Assembly (NCBI GenBank): GCA_023433275.1
Contig: JAEZDN010000003.1
Coordinates: forward strand, 1-38,517
Direction: 5' to 3'
DNA: 38,517 nucleotides
Source of the DNA: Verrucomicrobiota bacterium
GTDB lineage: Bacteria > Verrucomicrobiota > Verrucomicrobiia > Opitutales > Opitutaceae
Position numbers and translations under genes: made by a program. Shown here piece after piece: positions 1-7,992 of this stretch. The notes beneath the pieces were generated by a model, which saw nothing but the letters and a program-made list of their open reading frames with translations, ran no database searches and had not been told where the DNA came from. Positions within the stretch are counted from its first letter, which is position 1, and the number at the start of each line of letters is the position of its first letter.

Positions 1-51
1 TCTTTTGAAAACCACACACCAAAACCCCGGCCCCCCGGCGCCCCGGCTCCA

Positions 52-900
52 TCAATGAAAACGCCTCAAGCGATTCTTGACGTCAGCGCGCAAGCGATCG
101 AGGTGAGCGAGCGTGAACGCCTCCACCGATCGCGTCCGGTCATGGACCAACGGTGTGAGATCCATCGCCCACGTAATGGCGCGCGCCGCGTCCGTGGCAT
201 GGGAGGTATGAAAAGTCGCGTTCGCGAGCCGGCGCCCGGCGATGGCGCGGTCGTAGCGCTTGCCGCCGGCAATCTGGGATTGGAAGGCGCCGATGAGCTT
301 CGCCGCCAGCGCCGGTCGGGCCGAATCATCGAGCAGGATTTTGTCGGCGTCGACGAGCCAGTCCAGGTTACGCCAAACTTCGCAGCCCAGCACCTGCTGC
401 GGGCGGCGGTTTTTTGGCAGCCGGCGAAGCGCCTCGAGACAGCGAAGGAAAACCGCGACGTGCGTGTCGTGTTTGTCCGCCGGATTGTGCAGGTAAACCA
501 CCCGAGCCGGACACGCCGCCAGGATTGCGGCCAGATCGGCGCGCACCGCCGGGGATTTGGCACTTTTCACCACCGTGCTCGGATGGGCGAGTTGGATGAC
601 CGCGGAATACTTCCCCAGCTTTGCGGCACGACGCTGCTCCTCGCGCCGGACCGCCTTCATTTCCTCGTCCGTGTGCCGGGCGAATTTTCCCGAGCGCGGG
701 CTGCCGCTGCCGTCGGTCAGCACCACGCCGGTGAACCACCGGTCGTGACGACCAAAACACTCCGCCACGCCGTGGTACGCCATGATCTCGATGTCGTCCT
801 GGTGCGCCGCCAGGCAAAGGTGCGTCGTGCGAGCCAGTGCCTGTTCGACGGATCGCCCGTCGGGCACGAAACAATCGGCGGCCGGAGAGGAAAATTTCAT
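52..900 (-). CDS. PIG-L (LmbE-like) family deacetylase
   Basis: A 282-residue protein of the PIG-L/LmbE zinc hydrolase family, whose members remove N-acetyl groups from sugar conjugates such as GlcNAc-inositol or bacillithiol precursors. Visible: the family N-terminal metal motif as AHQDDIE (residues 32-38; the usual form is AHPDDE, so Pro is replaced by Gln), and a second metal site HDTH (H144, H147) after a Rossmann-like segment ending YLHNP. No signal peptide, so it is probably cytoplasmic. It is the last of three minus-strand genes, 155 bp downstream of the ymdB-type gene, and a REP-like palindrome lies in that gap. The substrate cannot be read from the sequence. The family call is firm. 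Confidence 0.85.
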   Translation of the reverse strand: MKFSSPAADCFVPDGRSVEQALARTTHLCLAAHQDDIEIMAYHGVAECFGRHDRWFTGVVLTDGSGSPRSGKFARHTDEEMKAVRREEQRRAAKLGKYSAVIQLAHPSTVVKSAKSPAVRADLAAILAACPARVVYLHNPADKHDTHVAVFLRCLEALRRLPKNRRPQQVLGCEVWRNLDWLVDADKILLDDSARPALAAKLIGAFQSQIAGGKRYDRAIAGRRLANATFHTSHATDAARAITWAMDLTPLVHDRTRSVEAFTLAHLDRLRADVKNRLRRFH

Positions 901-970
901 GGGGACAGCGTGGCTACAAAAACCACCGGCGGTGCAAAAGACGAGTCCGCCGTTTCTGAAACAGGTTTCT

Positions 971-996
971 TGTGCAGGAGCCTGTTTACGGGCGAT
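971..996 (+). repeat. REP-like palindrome, family 2 (degenerate copy)
   Basis: TGTGCAGGAGCCTGTTTACGGGCGATC-type sequence between the PIG-L and ymdB-type genes. It matches the cleaner copy at 35554-35579 (core AGGAGCCTG, then GGCGATC). An overlapping stem can also form between AAACAGG (959-965) and CCTGTTT (981-987). It looks like a decayed member of a dispersed intergenic REP-type family. Confidence 0.5.
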
Positions 997-1055
997 CTCG
1001 GTCCGTGGAGGTTAAGGATTCGTTCGCCGATTAACCGGTTCCTCCCAATTGAACC

Positions 1056-1835
1056 CTAAAGCGCCTTCACCTGCAGCCACTCGATCGCCGTGGCCACCCC
1101 CGTGGCGCTGAATTCCACTTCCGCGGCCGAAAGACGGTTGTCGCCGGTGGCGATCTCGTAGCGCCTCGGCATGCCATCGAGAAACCGGCTGACCACCGGC
1201 TCGATCATCCGGCCCAAGACCGACTCATGCGGTCCAGTCATGCCGACATCGCAAAGGAACGCGGTGTGCCCGCGCAAGATCGCGGCGTCGGCCGTCGCCA
1301 CGTGGGTATGGGTGCCCAGGACCGCCGTGACCCGTCCGGCCAGGTGCCAGCCGAGCGCCTGTTTCTCGGACGTCGCCTCGGCATGGATCTCAACCACCGC
1401 GCCATCATACTGGCCGGCCAGCCGCGCGAGCAGGGCGTCAGCGCAGAGAAACGGGCAGTCGGCCTTCAACCCCATGAAGGTGCGGCCGAGCACGGTGAAC
1501 ACCAGGAGGCGAAACCCGTCGCGCTCCACGATCACATGGTCACGCCCCGGGTTCGACACCGGCAGATTGGCCGGGCGGCAGACGAAGGGCAGCTCCCGGA
1601 TGTCCTGCTCGAACCCCTTCTGGTCCCACACGTGGTCACCGAGCGTGATCGCATCCACCCCCGCCTCATGCAGGCTGCGGGCGATGGCCGTCGTGATGCC
1701 CGAGCCAGCCGCGGCGTTTTCTCCATTGGCCACGACGAAATTCAAGCCGCGCTCCGCCCGGAGCCGTGCGACCTCGGCGGTCACGATCTCGCGCCCGGGC
1801 TTGCCCACGATGTCGCCGATGAAAAGAAGCTTCAT
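1056..1835 (-). CDS. ymdB: YmdB-type (TIGR00282) metallophosphoesterase
   Basis: A 259-residue dinuclear metallophosphoesterase; family members such as Bacillus YmdB hydrolyse 2',3'-cyclic nucleotides and affect biofilm/motility decisions. Metal-binding blocks in order: GDIVGKPGRE near the N-terminus, NGENAAAGSGIT, GDHVWDQK, GTHTHVATAD and CDVGMTGP, which is essentially the complete family signature. Start: the ATG at 1835 (MKLLFIGDIVG) matches the family; an in-frame ATG two codons upstream (1841) is an alternative. It lies 98 bp downstream of tolB on the same strand and may be co-transcribed with it. Recognition is confident; the physiological substrate here is unknown. Confidence 0.92.
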   Translation of the reverse strand: MKLLFIGDIVGKPGREIVTAEVARLRAERGLNFVVANGENAAAGSGITTAIARSLHEAGVDAITLGDHVWDQKGFEQDIRELPFVCRPANLPVSNPGRDHVIVERDGFRLLVFTVLGRTFMGLKADCPFLCADALLARLAGQYDGAVVEIHAEATSEKQALGWHLAGRVTAVLGTHTHVATADAAILRGHTAFLCDVGMTGPHESVLGRMIEPVVSRFLDGMPRRYEIATGDNRLSAAEVEFSATGVATAIEWLQVKAL

Positions 1836-1932
1836 GGCCATCGACCCGCGCTCACCTTGCGAAGCGGGGCGCGAAAGGCTCGCGAGGCGCCGGGACATAA
1901 TCCGCCCAAACCGAGGGCGCGAGCCAATGGCA

Positions 1933-3108
1933 TCACGGCGCCAGGTAGCTGGCGTTGCCCGCGGTGCCGAAGGACGCGGGGCTGATGCGCGTCGCCTTGC
2001 CGGATTCGGTGTCGACGATGTACAGGCTCTTCGTGTTGGCGGCGCGGAAACTGCAAAGCACATGGCGGCCGTCGGCGAGCCACACGGGTTCGATCGAGTC
2101 GGTCGGCGCCTTGGAAACGATCTTGCTCGTGTTCGTCTTGAGGTCGAACACCGCGGTCTGGTACCCGCGGCCCACGCCGGCGGTGAAGACAATCTTGGTG
2201 GGATCGGCCGCGCTCCAATCGGGTTCGGCGCAGTACTTGGAAATATTCGTGGCGAGGCGCGTGGGCGTGCCGCCATTCACCGGCACGGTGTACAACTGCG
2301 GTCCGCCCGCGGAATCCGACACATACAGCACGCGGCCGCCATCCGGGGAGAATGTCGGCGAGGCCTCGACGGACTGGTTGTTGGTCAACCGGCGCAACTG
2401 GCGCGCCGACGCGTTGCCCACGTAGATCTCGGGGTTGCCCTCGCCGGAAAGGACCATCGCCAGGCGGGAACCATCCGGGCTGAACCGGCCGCCGCTGTTC
2501 GTGCCCTTGAAGCTGGCCAGCAGCGAAATCCGCCGCGTGCCGAAATCGATCACGTAGATGTCGGGAAAGCCGGTGCGGTAGCTGGTGTACACGACCTTCG
2601 AGCCATCTGGCGACCAGCGCGGGCCCATCGCCTGCTTGCCATCGCTCGTCCACTTGAAGAGGTCGCCGAAGAACAAGTCCGACGTGTATATCTCCGGCTT
2701 GCCGGTGCGCTCGCCCACGAAGGCGATTTTTCCGGCGAAATAGCCCCGCAGGCCCGTGATCTTCGTGACGGCCACGTCGGCCGCGCGCAGGAGGGCATTG
2801 CGCGGATTGGCGCCGGACACCGTCTGCGTATGGACGGTGGCTCCCCCGCGCGCGATGGTGACCGTCACCGCGTTTCCGCCCGAGGCGGTGAACGTGATCG
2901 CGTAGCTGCCGCCGCTGGCGACCGGCCGGAACCGGCCGTGGGTGCTGAATGCCGTCAGGGCGAGATTCTGGAGCTCGGCGTTGTTGGCGCTGATCGTGAC
3001 CGCCGTGGCGCCCGTCCCGGCGTCGACCACGACATCACCGATGTCGCGTTGCGCGAACACGGAGCCGGAAAAAGCAAGGGCGAGGAGGAAGAGTAAAGGA
3101 GCGCGCAT
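1933..3108 (-). CDS. tolB: TolB-like periplasmic beta-propeller protein
   Basis: A 391-residue secreted protein of the TolB family, the periplasmic partner of Pal in the Tol-Pal envelope system. It starts with a signal peptide (hydrophobic LLFLLALAF, likely cleavage VFA|Q at 19/20). A small N-terminal alpha/beta domain follows, then five or six PD40/WD40-like blades, each carrying a (F/W)SPDG signature (RWSPDGSKV, RFSPDGSRL, TFSPDGGRV) and strands such as KIAFVGERTGKPEIYTSD. Length is slightly below the ~430 residues of E. coli TolB. No tolA, tolQ, tolR or pal lies next to it, so the gene is outside a canonical tol-pal operon. It is divergent from the Mrp gene across 114 bp. Confidence 0.85.
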   Translation of the reverse strand: MRAPLLFLLALAFSGSVFAQRDIGDVVVDAGTGATAVTISANNAELQNLALTAFSTHGRFRPVASGGSYAITFTASGGNAVTVTIARGGATVHTQTVSGANPRNALLRAADVAVTKITGLRGYFAGKIAFVGERTGKPEIYTSDLFFGDLFKWTSDGKQAMGPRWSPDGSKVVYTSYRTGFPDIYVIDFGTRRISLLASFKGTNSGGRFSPDGSRLAMVLSGEGNPEIYVGNASARQLRRLTNNQSVEASPTFSPDGGRVLYVSDSAGGPQLYTVPVNGGTPTRLATNISKYCAEPDWSAADPTKIVFTAGVGRGYQTAVFDLKTNTSKIVSKAPTDSIEPVWLADGRHVLCSFRAANTKSLYIVDTESGKATRISPASFGTAGNASYLAP

Positions 3109-3222
3109 GGAGGGTGAGACGGGATATTATGAGAAAGGTTCGGCCGGGTTTTTGTTTTACTCCCCGCAGCCTACTCACAAGGTCAAAAGCGCCTCGTTTT
3201 CCAAGCCATTTTCCCACCCGAC

Positions 3223-4287
3223 GTGACATCCGACACCATCAAGGAAGCCCTGAAACAAGTGAAGTATCCCGGATTCAGCCGGGACATCGTCTCCTTCGGA
3301 CTCGTGCGCTCGGCCGCGTTTGTCGACGGCACCGCCAAGGTCTCGATCGCCCTCACCACCTCGGATCCGAAATTACCCACTTTGCTCAAGGGCGAGATCG
3401 AGCAGTGCCTCCGTGCCCAGCCGGGGGTCAGGGACGTGATCATCGAACTGGCCGTCTCGCCCGCGAAGGCCCCGCCCAAGCCCGGCACGGCGAATCTCGG
3501 CGGCGGCACGACGCCGTCGGGCCTCAAGCACTCCGTCGCGATTGCCTCGGGCAAGGGCGGGGTCGGCAAGTCCACCTTCGCGGTCAATCTCGCCTGTGCC
3601 CTGGCCCGGATTTTGGAAGAGCGCGGCCGGCCCGGTCGCGTGGGTTTGATGGATTGCGACATCTACGGCCCGTCGGTGCCCCTGATGATGGGCTTGGGCG
3701 GCAGCCGCCCGGAAGTCGACGGCGAGACGCTGCTCCCGCTCGAGCGGTTCGGGGTCAAAGTCATGTCCATGGGTTTCCTGGTCGACGACAACACGCCGGT
3801 CGTGTGGCGCGGTCCGATGATCATGAAGACGATCCAGCAATTCGTGCAGAACGTGAAGTGGGGCGAGCTCGATGTCCTGCTGGTGGATCTTCCGCCGGGC
3901 ACCGGCGACGCCCAGCTGTCGCTCGTGCAGACGCTGCCGCTCGACGGCGCGATCCTGGTCACGACCCCGCAGCCCGCGGCCACCAACGTGGCGCGCAAGG
4001 GCGGCCTCATGTTTCAGAAAGTGAACGTGCCGCTGCTCGGCGTGGCGGAAAACATGAGCTGGTTCGAGGACGCGGCCGGGAATCGCCAGCACCTCTTCGG
4101 CGAAGGCGGCGGCGCCACCATCGCTGAGTTGCTCGGCACCGCCCTGCTCGGCCAGGTGCCGCTCTTCGCCGAGATCCGCGCCGGCGGCGACAGCGGCCAG
4201 CCGGTTTCCGTGAGCCAACCCGCGGGCGCGCCGGCGAAAGTTTTTCGCGAGATTGCCGAAACACTGCTGGCGAGACTTAAAGTCTAG
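3223..4287 (+). CDS. mrp: Mrp/ApbC-type P-loop ATPase lacking the CxxC motif
   Basis: A 354-residue protein: an N-terminal DUF59/MIP18-like domain (residues ~1-80), then a ParA/MinD-type ATPase with the deviant Walker A GKGGVGKS (110-117), MDCDIYGPSVPLMMG, PVVWRGPMI and LLVDLPPGTGDAQLS. The Mrp/Nbp35/ApbC family carries Fe-S clusters to target enzymes. Where family members usually have CxxC after ENMS, this one reads ENMSWFEDAAGN (from residue 276) with no cysteine; the only cysteines visible are far upstream. It may therefore bind no cluster in the usual way; some other bacterial Mrp proteins also lack the pair. The start is GTG, which fits the family N-terminus. Confidence 0.9.
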   Translation: MTSDTIKEALKQVKYPGFSRDIVSFGLVRSAAFVDGTAKVSIALTTSDPKLPTLLKGEIEQCLRAQPGVRDVIIELAVSPAKAPPKPGTANLGGGTTPSGLKHSVAIASGKGGVGKSTFAVNLACALARILEERGRPGRVGLMDCDIYGPSVPLMMGLGGSRPEVDGETLLPLERFGVKVMSMGFLVDDNTPVVWRGPMIMKTIQQFVQNVKWGELDVLLVDLPPGTGDAQLSLVQTLPLDGAILVTTPQPAATNVARKGGLMFQKVNVPLLGVAENMSWFEDAAGNRQHLFGEGGGATIAELLGTALLGQVPLFAEIRAGGDSGQPVSVSQPAGAPAKVFREIAETLLARLKV

Positions 4288-4295
4288 CACGCGCA

Positions 4296-4325
4296 TTGAC
4301 AGGGTCGAGACCAGACCTCTACCGT
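4296..4325 (+). promoter_or_regulatory. candidate sigma70-type promoter for the 4407 gene
   Basis: A perfect TTGACA (4296-4301) is followed after 18 bp by TACCGT (4320-4325), a weak -10. It lies between the mrp stop and the next start. A 7-bp inverted repeat (CCAGACC 4311-4317 / GGTCTGG 4372-4378) would fall in the leader. This is a motif match only. Confidence 0.3.
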
Positions 4326-4406
4326 TGCCACACATGACGCTTAAGCCGGGCCAATCCATGCCGACCGCGCCGGTCTGGCACCATTTGTATTGTTGCTGAG
4401 AGTCAC

Positions 4407-4688
4407 ATGTCACCCGCCACTCCCAATCCCACCGACAGCAACGACAGCCGTGACTTCGTCAAGCAGTCGAGCCTCTACCAGGAGTTTCTGGCGGAGCGGG
4501 AGGAGATCCTGAAGCACAAGTGGATCGAGTCGGAGCGGCTTGGTTACGACATCGGTTTTGAGCGTGCGCTGCTCGATTGGATCCGGAAACACCGCGACAG
4601 CTGGCGCGCCGCGCGCCGCGCCCAACTCGCCGCCGGTACTCCGCCACCCGCCCCGACGAGTATCGAACCCAACAAGAAGCCGAATTGA
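4407..4688 (+). CDS. small conserved hypothetical protein
   Basis: A 93-residue soluble protein without a recognised domain. The Ser/Thr/Asn-rich first ~18 residues are followed by a helical, charged core (residues ~20-70) with EFLAEREEILKHKW, ERLGYDIGFERALLDW and KHRDSWRAAR, and a Pro-rich tail. The regular Trp and Glu/Lys spacing suggests a short alpha-helical bundle or a partner-binding protein. No signal peptide or membrane segment. It is 119 bp downstream of mrp with a possible promoter of its own, and is followed by a terminator shared with rpmG. Coding is supported by the ordered sequence. I assign no function. Confidence 0.7.
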   Translation: MSPATPNPTDSNDSRDFVKQSSLYQEFLAEREEILKHKWIESERLGYDIGFERALLDWIRKHRDSWRAARRAQLAAGTPPPAPTSIEPNKKPN

Positions 4689-4759
4689 ATCTTCCGCGCT
4701 TCGGTTCCCGCCGCTCCTCGCTCGCGTCGACCAGAAGTCAGGGAATCCCTGAAAAACAG

Positions 4760-4787
4760 AAGGCCGGTCCCGCGAGGAACCGGCCTT
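4760..4787. terminator. bidirectional Rho-independent terminator
   Basis: AAGGCCGGT (4760-4768) pairs with ACCGGCCTT (4779-4787). On the minus strand it is followed by TCTGTTTTT, so it best serves rpmG. It sits between the convergent 4407 gene and rpmG and could end both. Confidence 0.7.
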
Positions 4788-4830
4788 GAATCTTGAGGCG
4801 ATGGTCGGTGACCACCGCACGCGCCGAAAG

Positions 4831-4995
4831 TTACTTGATCTCCTTGTGGAGGGTATGGCGCTTGAGGAAGGGGTTGTACTTCTTCTTCTCGATGCGCTCC
4901 GTGACGGTCTTCTTGTTGCGCTTGGTGAGGTAGCGGGAGGGCGGCTTACCTTCCTTGCGGGCTTCGGTGCATTCGAGGGTGACGGTTTCTTGCAT
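4831..4995 (-). CDS. rpmG: 50S ribosomal protein L33
   Basis: A 54-residue L33 protein of the large ribosomal subunit. The family pattern is clear: TVTLECTEARKEG, then YLTKRNKKT, ERIEKKKYNPFLKRHTLHKE. Only one cysteine is present and both CxxC pairs of the zinc-binding paralogue are absent, so this is the zinc-independent (C-minus) form. Start chosen at MQETVTLE by family length; no good Shine-Dalgarno is seen before it, and a TTG start 20 codons upstream is open but unlikely. It lies 155 bp downstream of the cyclase fusion on the same strand and is followed by a good terminator. Confidence 0.95.
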   Translation of the reverse strand: MQETVTLECTEARKEGKPPSRYLTKRNKKTVTERIEKKKYNPFLKRHTLHKEIK

Positions 4996-5150
4996 GGCTT
5001 TAAATGGGTTGGAAAGGTCGAGAGCAAAGCCTTGCCCGGGGCTCCTGCAATCCAAAACTTGATCGGCGACGGATTACTTCCGCGATGACCGAGCTTTCGC
5101 GTTGAGTCATGCGAGCCGCCGGATCGGCGCCGCTTCCATACCCCCGGCAA

Positions 5151-6503
5151 CTAAGCACTTACCTTGTTTTCTGTCAGCGGCATCATCACGCCCCGGCGGA
5201 AGAGCGTCACCTGTCCCGTGCTGGAAGAAACCACCAGCGCAATGCAATCGGCGGCCACCGATATGGCGGCGGCCGCGGCATGGCGCGACCCGAGCCCGCT
5301 GGGGAGCGAATGGTTGAAATCCGCCGCCTGAATCAGGGCGCCTGCGGCTTCGAGCACCCCGTCGCCTCGAATCACGAAGGCGCCATCGATGGAGGAGAAT
5401 TCCTTGATCGTCTCGTCCATGAACGGATTCAGGATGTTCCGGTCCTCGTCCTTGTAACCGTGAAATGGATTGAGCACGAGGGGCTTCGTCAACTTGCCCA
5501 CCTTGTCGTTGTCGCCCACGACAAACAGGCAACCGACGGGGCGCCCTTCCCTCCCCTCCACCGCCAGCTCGGTGGCCACCGCGATCAGGCGTTCCAGCAC
5601 CTCCGGCTTCACATCCGCCGGCAAAAGGTCGGCATGGCCGGTGAACAGCGAGGAAAACTCCTTCTCCACGTCCACGATGACGATCGAGTCGAACTGGTTG
5701 GAATTGGCGATGCCCCCGATGCAACAGAGGCGGTCCTTGAAGGTGATGAAGCCGCGCGTGAGCCCGACCAGCACCGCGCTGCGCAACTGCGCCAGGCGGT
5801 GACTCGAAAACGACCGCACCTGGATGCTCTCGTCAAAACTCCCGAGGCGATCCTCGCCTTCCGACAGGTTGCGCGTCACCAGGATGGTCTTGAGCGATCC
5901 CTCCGTCTTCGGCGCGCGGATGCGACCGGTGAACACGTCCCCGAAAACCATCAGGCTGTTGCACCCACCGCCCTGCGCGATCTTGCCCGCCTCGCGCAAC
6001 ACCACGCGGTTCAGCCGGGTCTGCGCCGCGGGCAGCGCACGCGCCGCCATGCCGCCGAAACCGGCAAAGAGGCGCTCATACAACGTGTCGAGGTCCGGCG
6101 CCTTCACCAGGCTCGAGACAAAATCCGGCTCCTTGAGCAACTGCGCCAGCGCGGCCAGCAGCTGCAAATAATCCCGCGTCTTCTCGTCGGCGATCAACAT
6201 GATCACCAGGTGCACCGGTTCGCTCTCGATCGTGCTGTCGTAGCGGATGCCGTAATGGCTGCGCCCCACGGCGAGGATGTACCGGCGGCCCATTTTCACG
6301 CGCACGTGCGGCATCGCCACCCCCAGGCCGAGATAGGTGGTCATCGTGCTCTCCCGGCGCAGGAGGCCCTTCAACAGGGAATCCTTGTTCAAATCCGGGA
6401 AGCGCTCGACGGTCAGGTTGAGCAATTCGACCAGCGCCCCTTCCAGGTCGGCGCTGCCGATGTCCGCCACGCGGCTCCGGGAAATGTATTTATCGAGCCG
6501 CAT
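5151..6503 (-). CDS. PTS EIIA (Ntr-type) - PK-like - diadenylate cyclase fusion
   Basis: A 450-residue fusion. Residues ~1-150 are a type-2 PTS EIIA domain: MRLDKYISRSRV, then the phospho-acceptor context LGVAMPH (H66). Residues ~175-305 (ILVTRN..., GFITFKDRLCCIGGIANS, DSIVIVDV) resemble the pyruvate-kinase C-terminal-like domain of archaeal CdaZ/DacZ cyclases. Residues ~325-440 are a DisA_N diadenylate cyclase domain: AVATELAVEGREG, LNPFHGY, DETIKEFSSIDGAFVI (DGA at 373-375) and GLGSRHAAAA (R407-H408). This should make c-di-AMP from two ATP. The usual RHR motif reads RHA (A409). No membrane segment, so cytoplasmic. It lies between nuoA and rpmG. The fusion suggests, as inference, that PTS phosphorylation controls c-di-AMP. 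ATG 6503 is chosen by EIIA alignment. Confidence 0.85.
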   Translation of the reverse strand: MRLDKYISRSRVADIGSADLEGALVELLNLTVERFPDLNKDSLLKGLLRRESTMTTYLGLGVAMPHVRVKMGRRYILAVGRSHYGIRYDSTIESEPVHLVIMLIADEKTRDYLQLLAALAQLLKEPDFVSSLVKAPDLDTLYERLFAGFGGMAARALPAAQTRLNRVVLREAGKIAQGGGCNSLMVFGDVFTGRIRAPKTEGSLKTILVTRNLSEGEDRLGSFDESIQVRSFSSHRLAQLRSAVLVGLTRGFITFKDRLCCIGGIANSNQFDSIVIVDVEKEFSSLFTGHADLLPADVKPEVLERLIAVATELAVEGREGRPVGCLFVVGDNDKVGKLTKPLVLNPFHGYKDEDRNILNPFMDETIKEFSSIDGAFVIRGDGVLEAAGALIQAADFNHSLPSGLGSRHAAAAAISVAADCIALVVSSSTGQVTLFRRGVMMPLTENKVSA

Positions 6504-6627
6504 CGGCTGGCAACCAACCCGCCCCGCGCCCAAGCGCAAAAGCATCCGGAAGCGTCGGGGGGGTAATCATGGACGCCATGGTTGGAATGGGGCGTTGGCG
6601 TTCGGGTTCAGCCGCGCCTTGCGCGGT

Positions 6628-6999
6628 TTACTTCTCCCATTCCAGCGCACCCTTCCGGACCTCGTAGAAGAGCCCGAGGACGAGCACGCCCAGGAAAAAC
6701 ATCATCGGGGCGAGGATCGAAATGTTGTTCGCCAGGAAGTCCCGGTAGACGAACGTCCAGGGAATGAGGAACACCACCTCGATGTCGAACAGGATGAAGA
6801 GCATCGCCGTGACGTAGAACTTCACCGAAAACCGCGTGTGCGTGCTGCCATCCGAATGGATGCCGCACTCGTAAGCGGCATCCTTGATCCGGCTGCCCAG
6901 GGCGCGCTGCCCGAGCAAGTGGCTCAGGGCGATCACCACCACGGTGATGCCGCCGGCCAGCACGATCTGAACAAGGAAGGGCAGATAAGCGGAAGACAC
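6628..6999 (-). CDS. nuoA: NADH-quinone oxidoreductase subunit A
   Basis: A 123-residue membrane subunit of respiratory complex I. Three transmembrane helices are visible (about residues 5-27, 62-84, 90-112). The conserved loop reads YECGIHSDGS, then RFSVKFYVTAMLFILFDIE, with the invariant Cys and the Asp/Glu pair in the second helix, and FLIPW. The likely start is GTG at 6999 (VSSAYLPFLV); the reading frame is open well upstream but without family similarity. The gene stands alone: nuoB and the others are not next to it. A CCGCGC-AAG-GCGCGG hairpin (6612-6626) follows the stop without a U tract. Confidence 0.92.
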   Translation of the reverse strand: MSSAYLPFLVQIVLAGGITVVVIALSHLLGQRALGSRIKDAAYECGIHSDGSTHTRFSVKFYVTAMLFILFDIEVVFLIPWTFVYRDFLANNISILAPMMFFLGVLVLGLFYEVRKGALEWEK

Positions 7000-7116
7000 G
7001 GCGCAACAGTCCACGCGCGCATGGGTCGATTCAAGAGGAAAGTTGGCCGCACCGCGCGCGCCGGCGGTTTCTTGGTGGTTTTTCCGAACGCGGCCTGACA
7101 AACACAAGCCTGCCGC

Positions 7117-7992
7117 ATGCCCGAATCTCCCGCCCAAGCCGCCCTCATGGTCATCGAACTCTCCCTGCTCCTGGCCGGTGCGGTGTTGTTCCTCTGGCTG
7201 ATCACGAAGCCCCGCGCGCGCCAGCGCTGGCTCGGCACCCACGCCCTGCCGCATTGGGCCGTAACCCTGCCCGAATTCCTCTTCGCCGCGCTCATGGTCT
7301 TCGCCACGGGTTTCCTGGCGCAGGGCGCCGCGCAGTCCTTTTTCGGCGCGCGCATTGCCGATGCGCCCGACCGCACCGGGCTTGAGCTTTTCGTTTACGG
7401 GTCCGCCTTTCATCTGGGCATCCTGGGCGGATGCGCGCTCTTCCCCCTGTTCCGCCGCCGGCTGCACGCCGACTATGGCGGAACGCCGCCGGTCGACCAA
7501 CGCCGGGTGGCCCCGCTTGGCGCCGGGGAAATCCTGCGCTTCGGCGCGGCCACCATGCTGATCGCATTGCCCGTGTTGACGGTCTTGAGCCTGGCTTGGA
7601 CCGAAGCGCTTCGCCTGCTGGCGCTCCCCGACGAACCGCAGGACCTGATCGCAATCTTCGCCTCCACCCGTTCCCCTTGGGTGATTGCCGGCATGCTCGC
7701 CGTCGCCTGCGGCCTGGCTCCGCTGAGCGAGGAGATTCTCTTCCGCGCCGGACTGTATCGCTACATCCGCCAGAAACTGGGGCGCACCCCGGGACTCGTT
7801 ATCAGCGGCGTTTGCTTTGGACTGCTTCACGGCAACTGGGCCGGCTTCCTTCCGCTGGCGGCGTTCGGCATGATTCTCGCGCTGGCCTATGAGGCCACCG
7901 GGTCGATCCGCGTCGCGGTCGTGGCGCATGGGTTGTTCAACCTGAACACCATCCTGATCGTGATCTCGGGCCTCCCGCAGGCGAGTTCATGA
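7117..7992 (+). CDS. CPBP (CAAX/Rce1-like) intramembrane metalloprotease
   Basis: A 291-residue polytopic membrane protein, about eight hydrophobic helices. The CPBP/ABI domain occupies the C-terminal half: EEILFR (E205-E206) in LAPLSEEILFRAGLYRY, then FGLLHGNWAGF and VVAHGLFNLN, which supply the Glu and His residues of the intramembrane active site. Family members include Rce1-type prenyl-protein proteases and bacteriocin self-immunity proteins; the substrate is unknown here. Its stop overlaps the thiL start by ATGA (7989-7992), so it is translationally coupled to thiL and tsaE, whose functions appear unrelated. It is divergent from nuoA across 117 bp. Confidence 0.88.
   Translation: MPESPAQAALMVIELSLLLAGAVLFLWLITKPRARQRWLGTHALPHWAVTLPEFLFAALMVFATGFLAQGAAQSFFGARIADAPDRTGLELFVYGSAFHLGILGGCALFPLFRRRLHADYGGTPPVDQRRVAPLGAGEILRFGAATMLIALPVLTVLSLAWTEALRLLALPDEPQDLIAIFASTRSPWVIAGMLAVACGLAPLSEEILFRAGLYRYIRQKLGRTPGLVISGVCFGLLHGNWAGFLPLAAFGMILALAYEATGSIRVAVVAHGLFNLNTILIVISGLPQASS

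Noticed and set aside
1171..3096. 641-codon open frame on the plus strand opposite ymdB and tolB
   Set aside because: It is antisense to two clearly conserved genes, Arg/Gly/Ala-rich without motifs; a product of GC-rich codon bias.
5000..5150. possible tRNA between the cyclase fusion and rpmG
   Set aside because: tRNA genes often flank rpmG, but no T-arm GTTCGA box or cloverleaf could be found on either strand.
7000..7116. possible TPP riboswitch upstream of the thiL operon
   Set aside because: No CTGAGA-type or other THI-box core is present.
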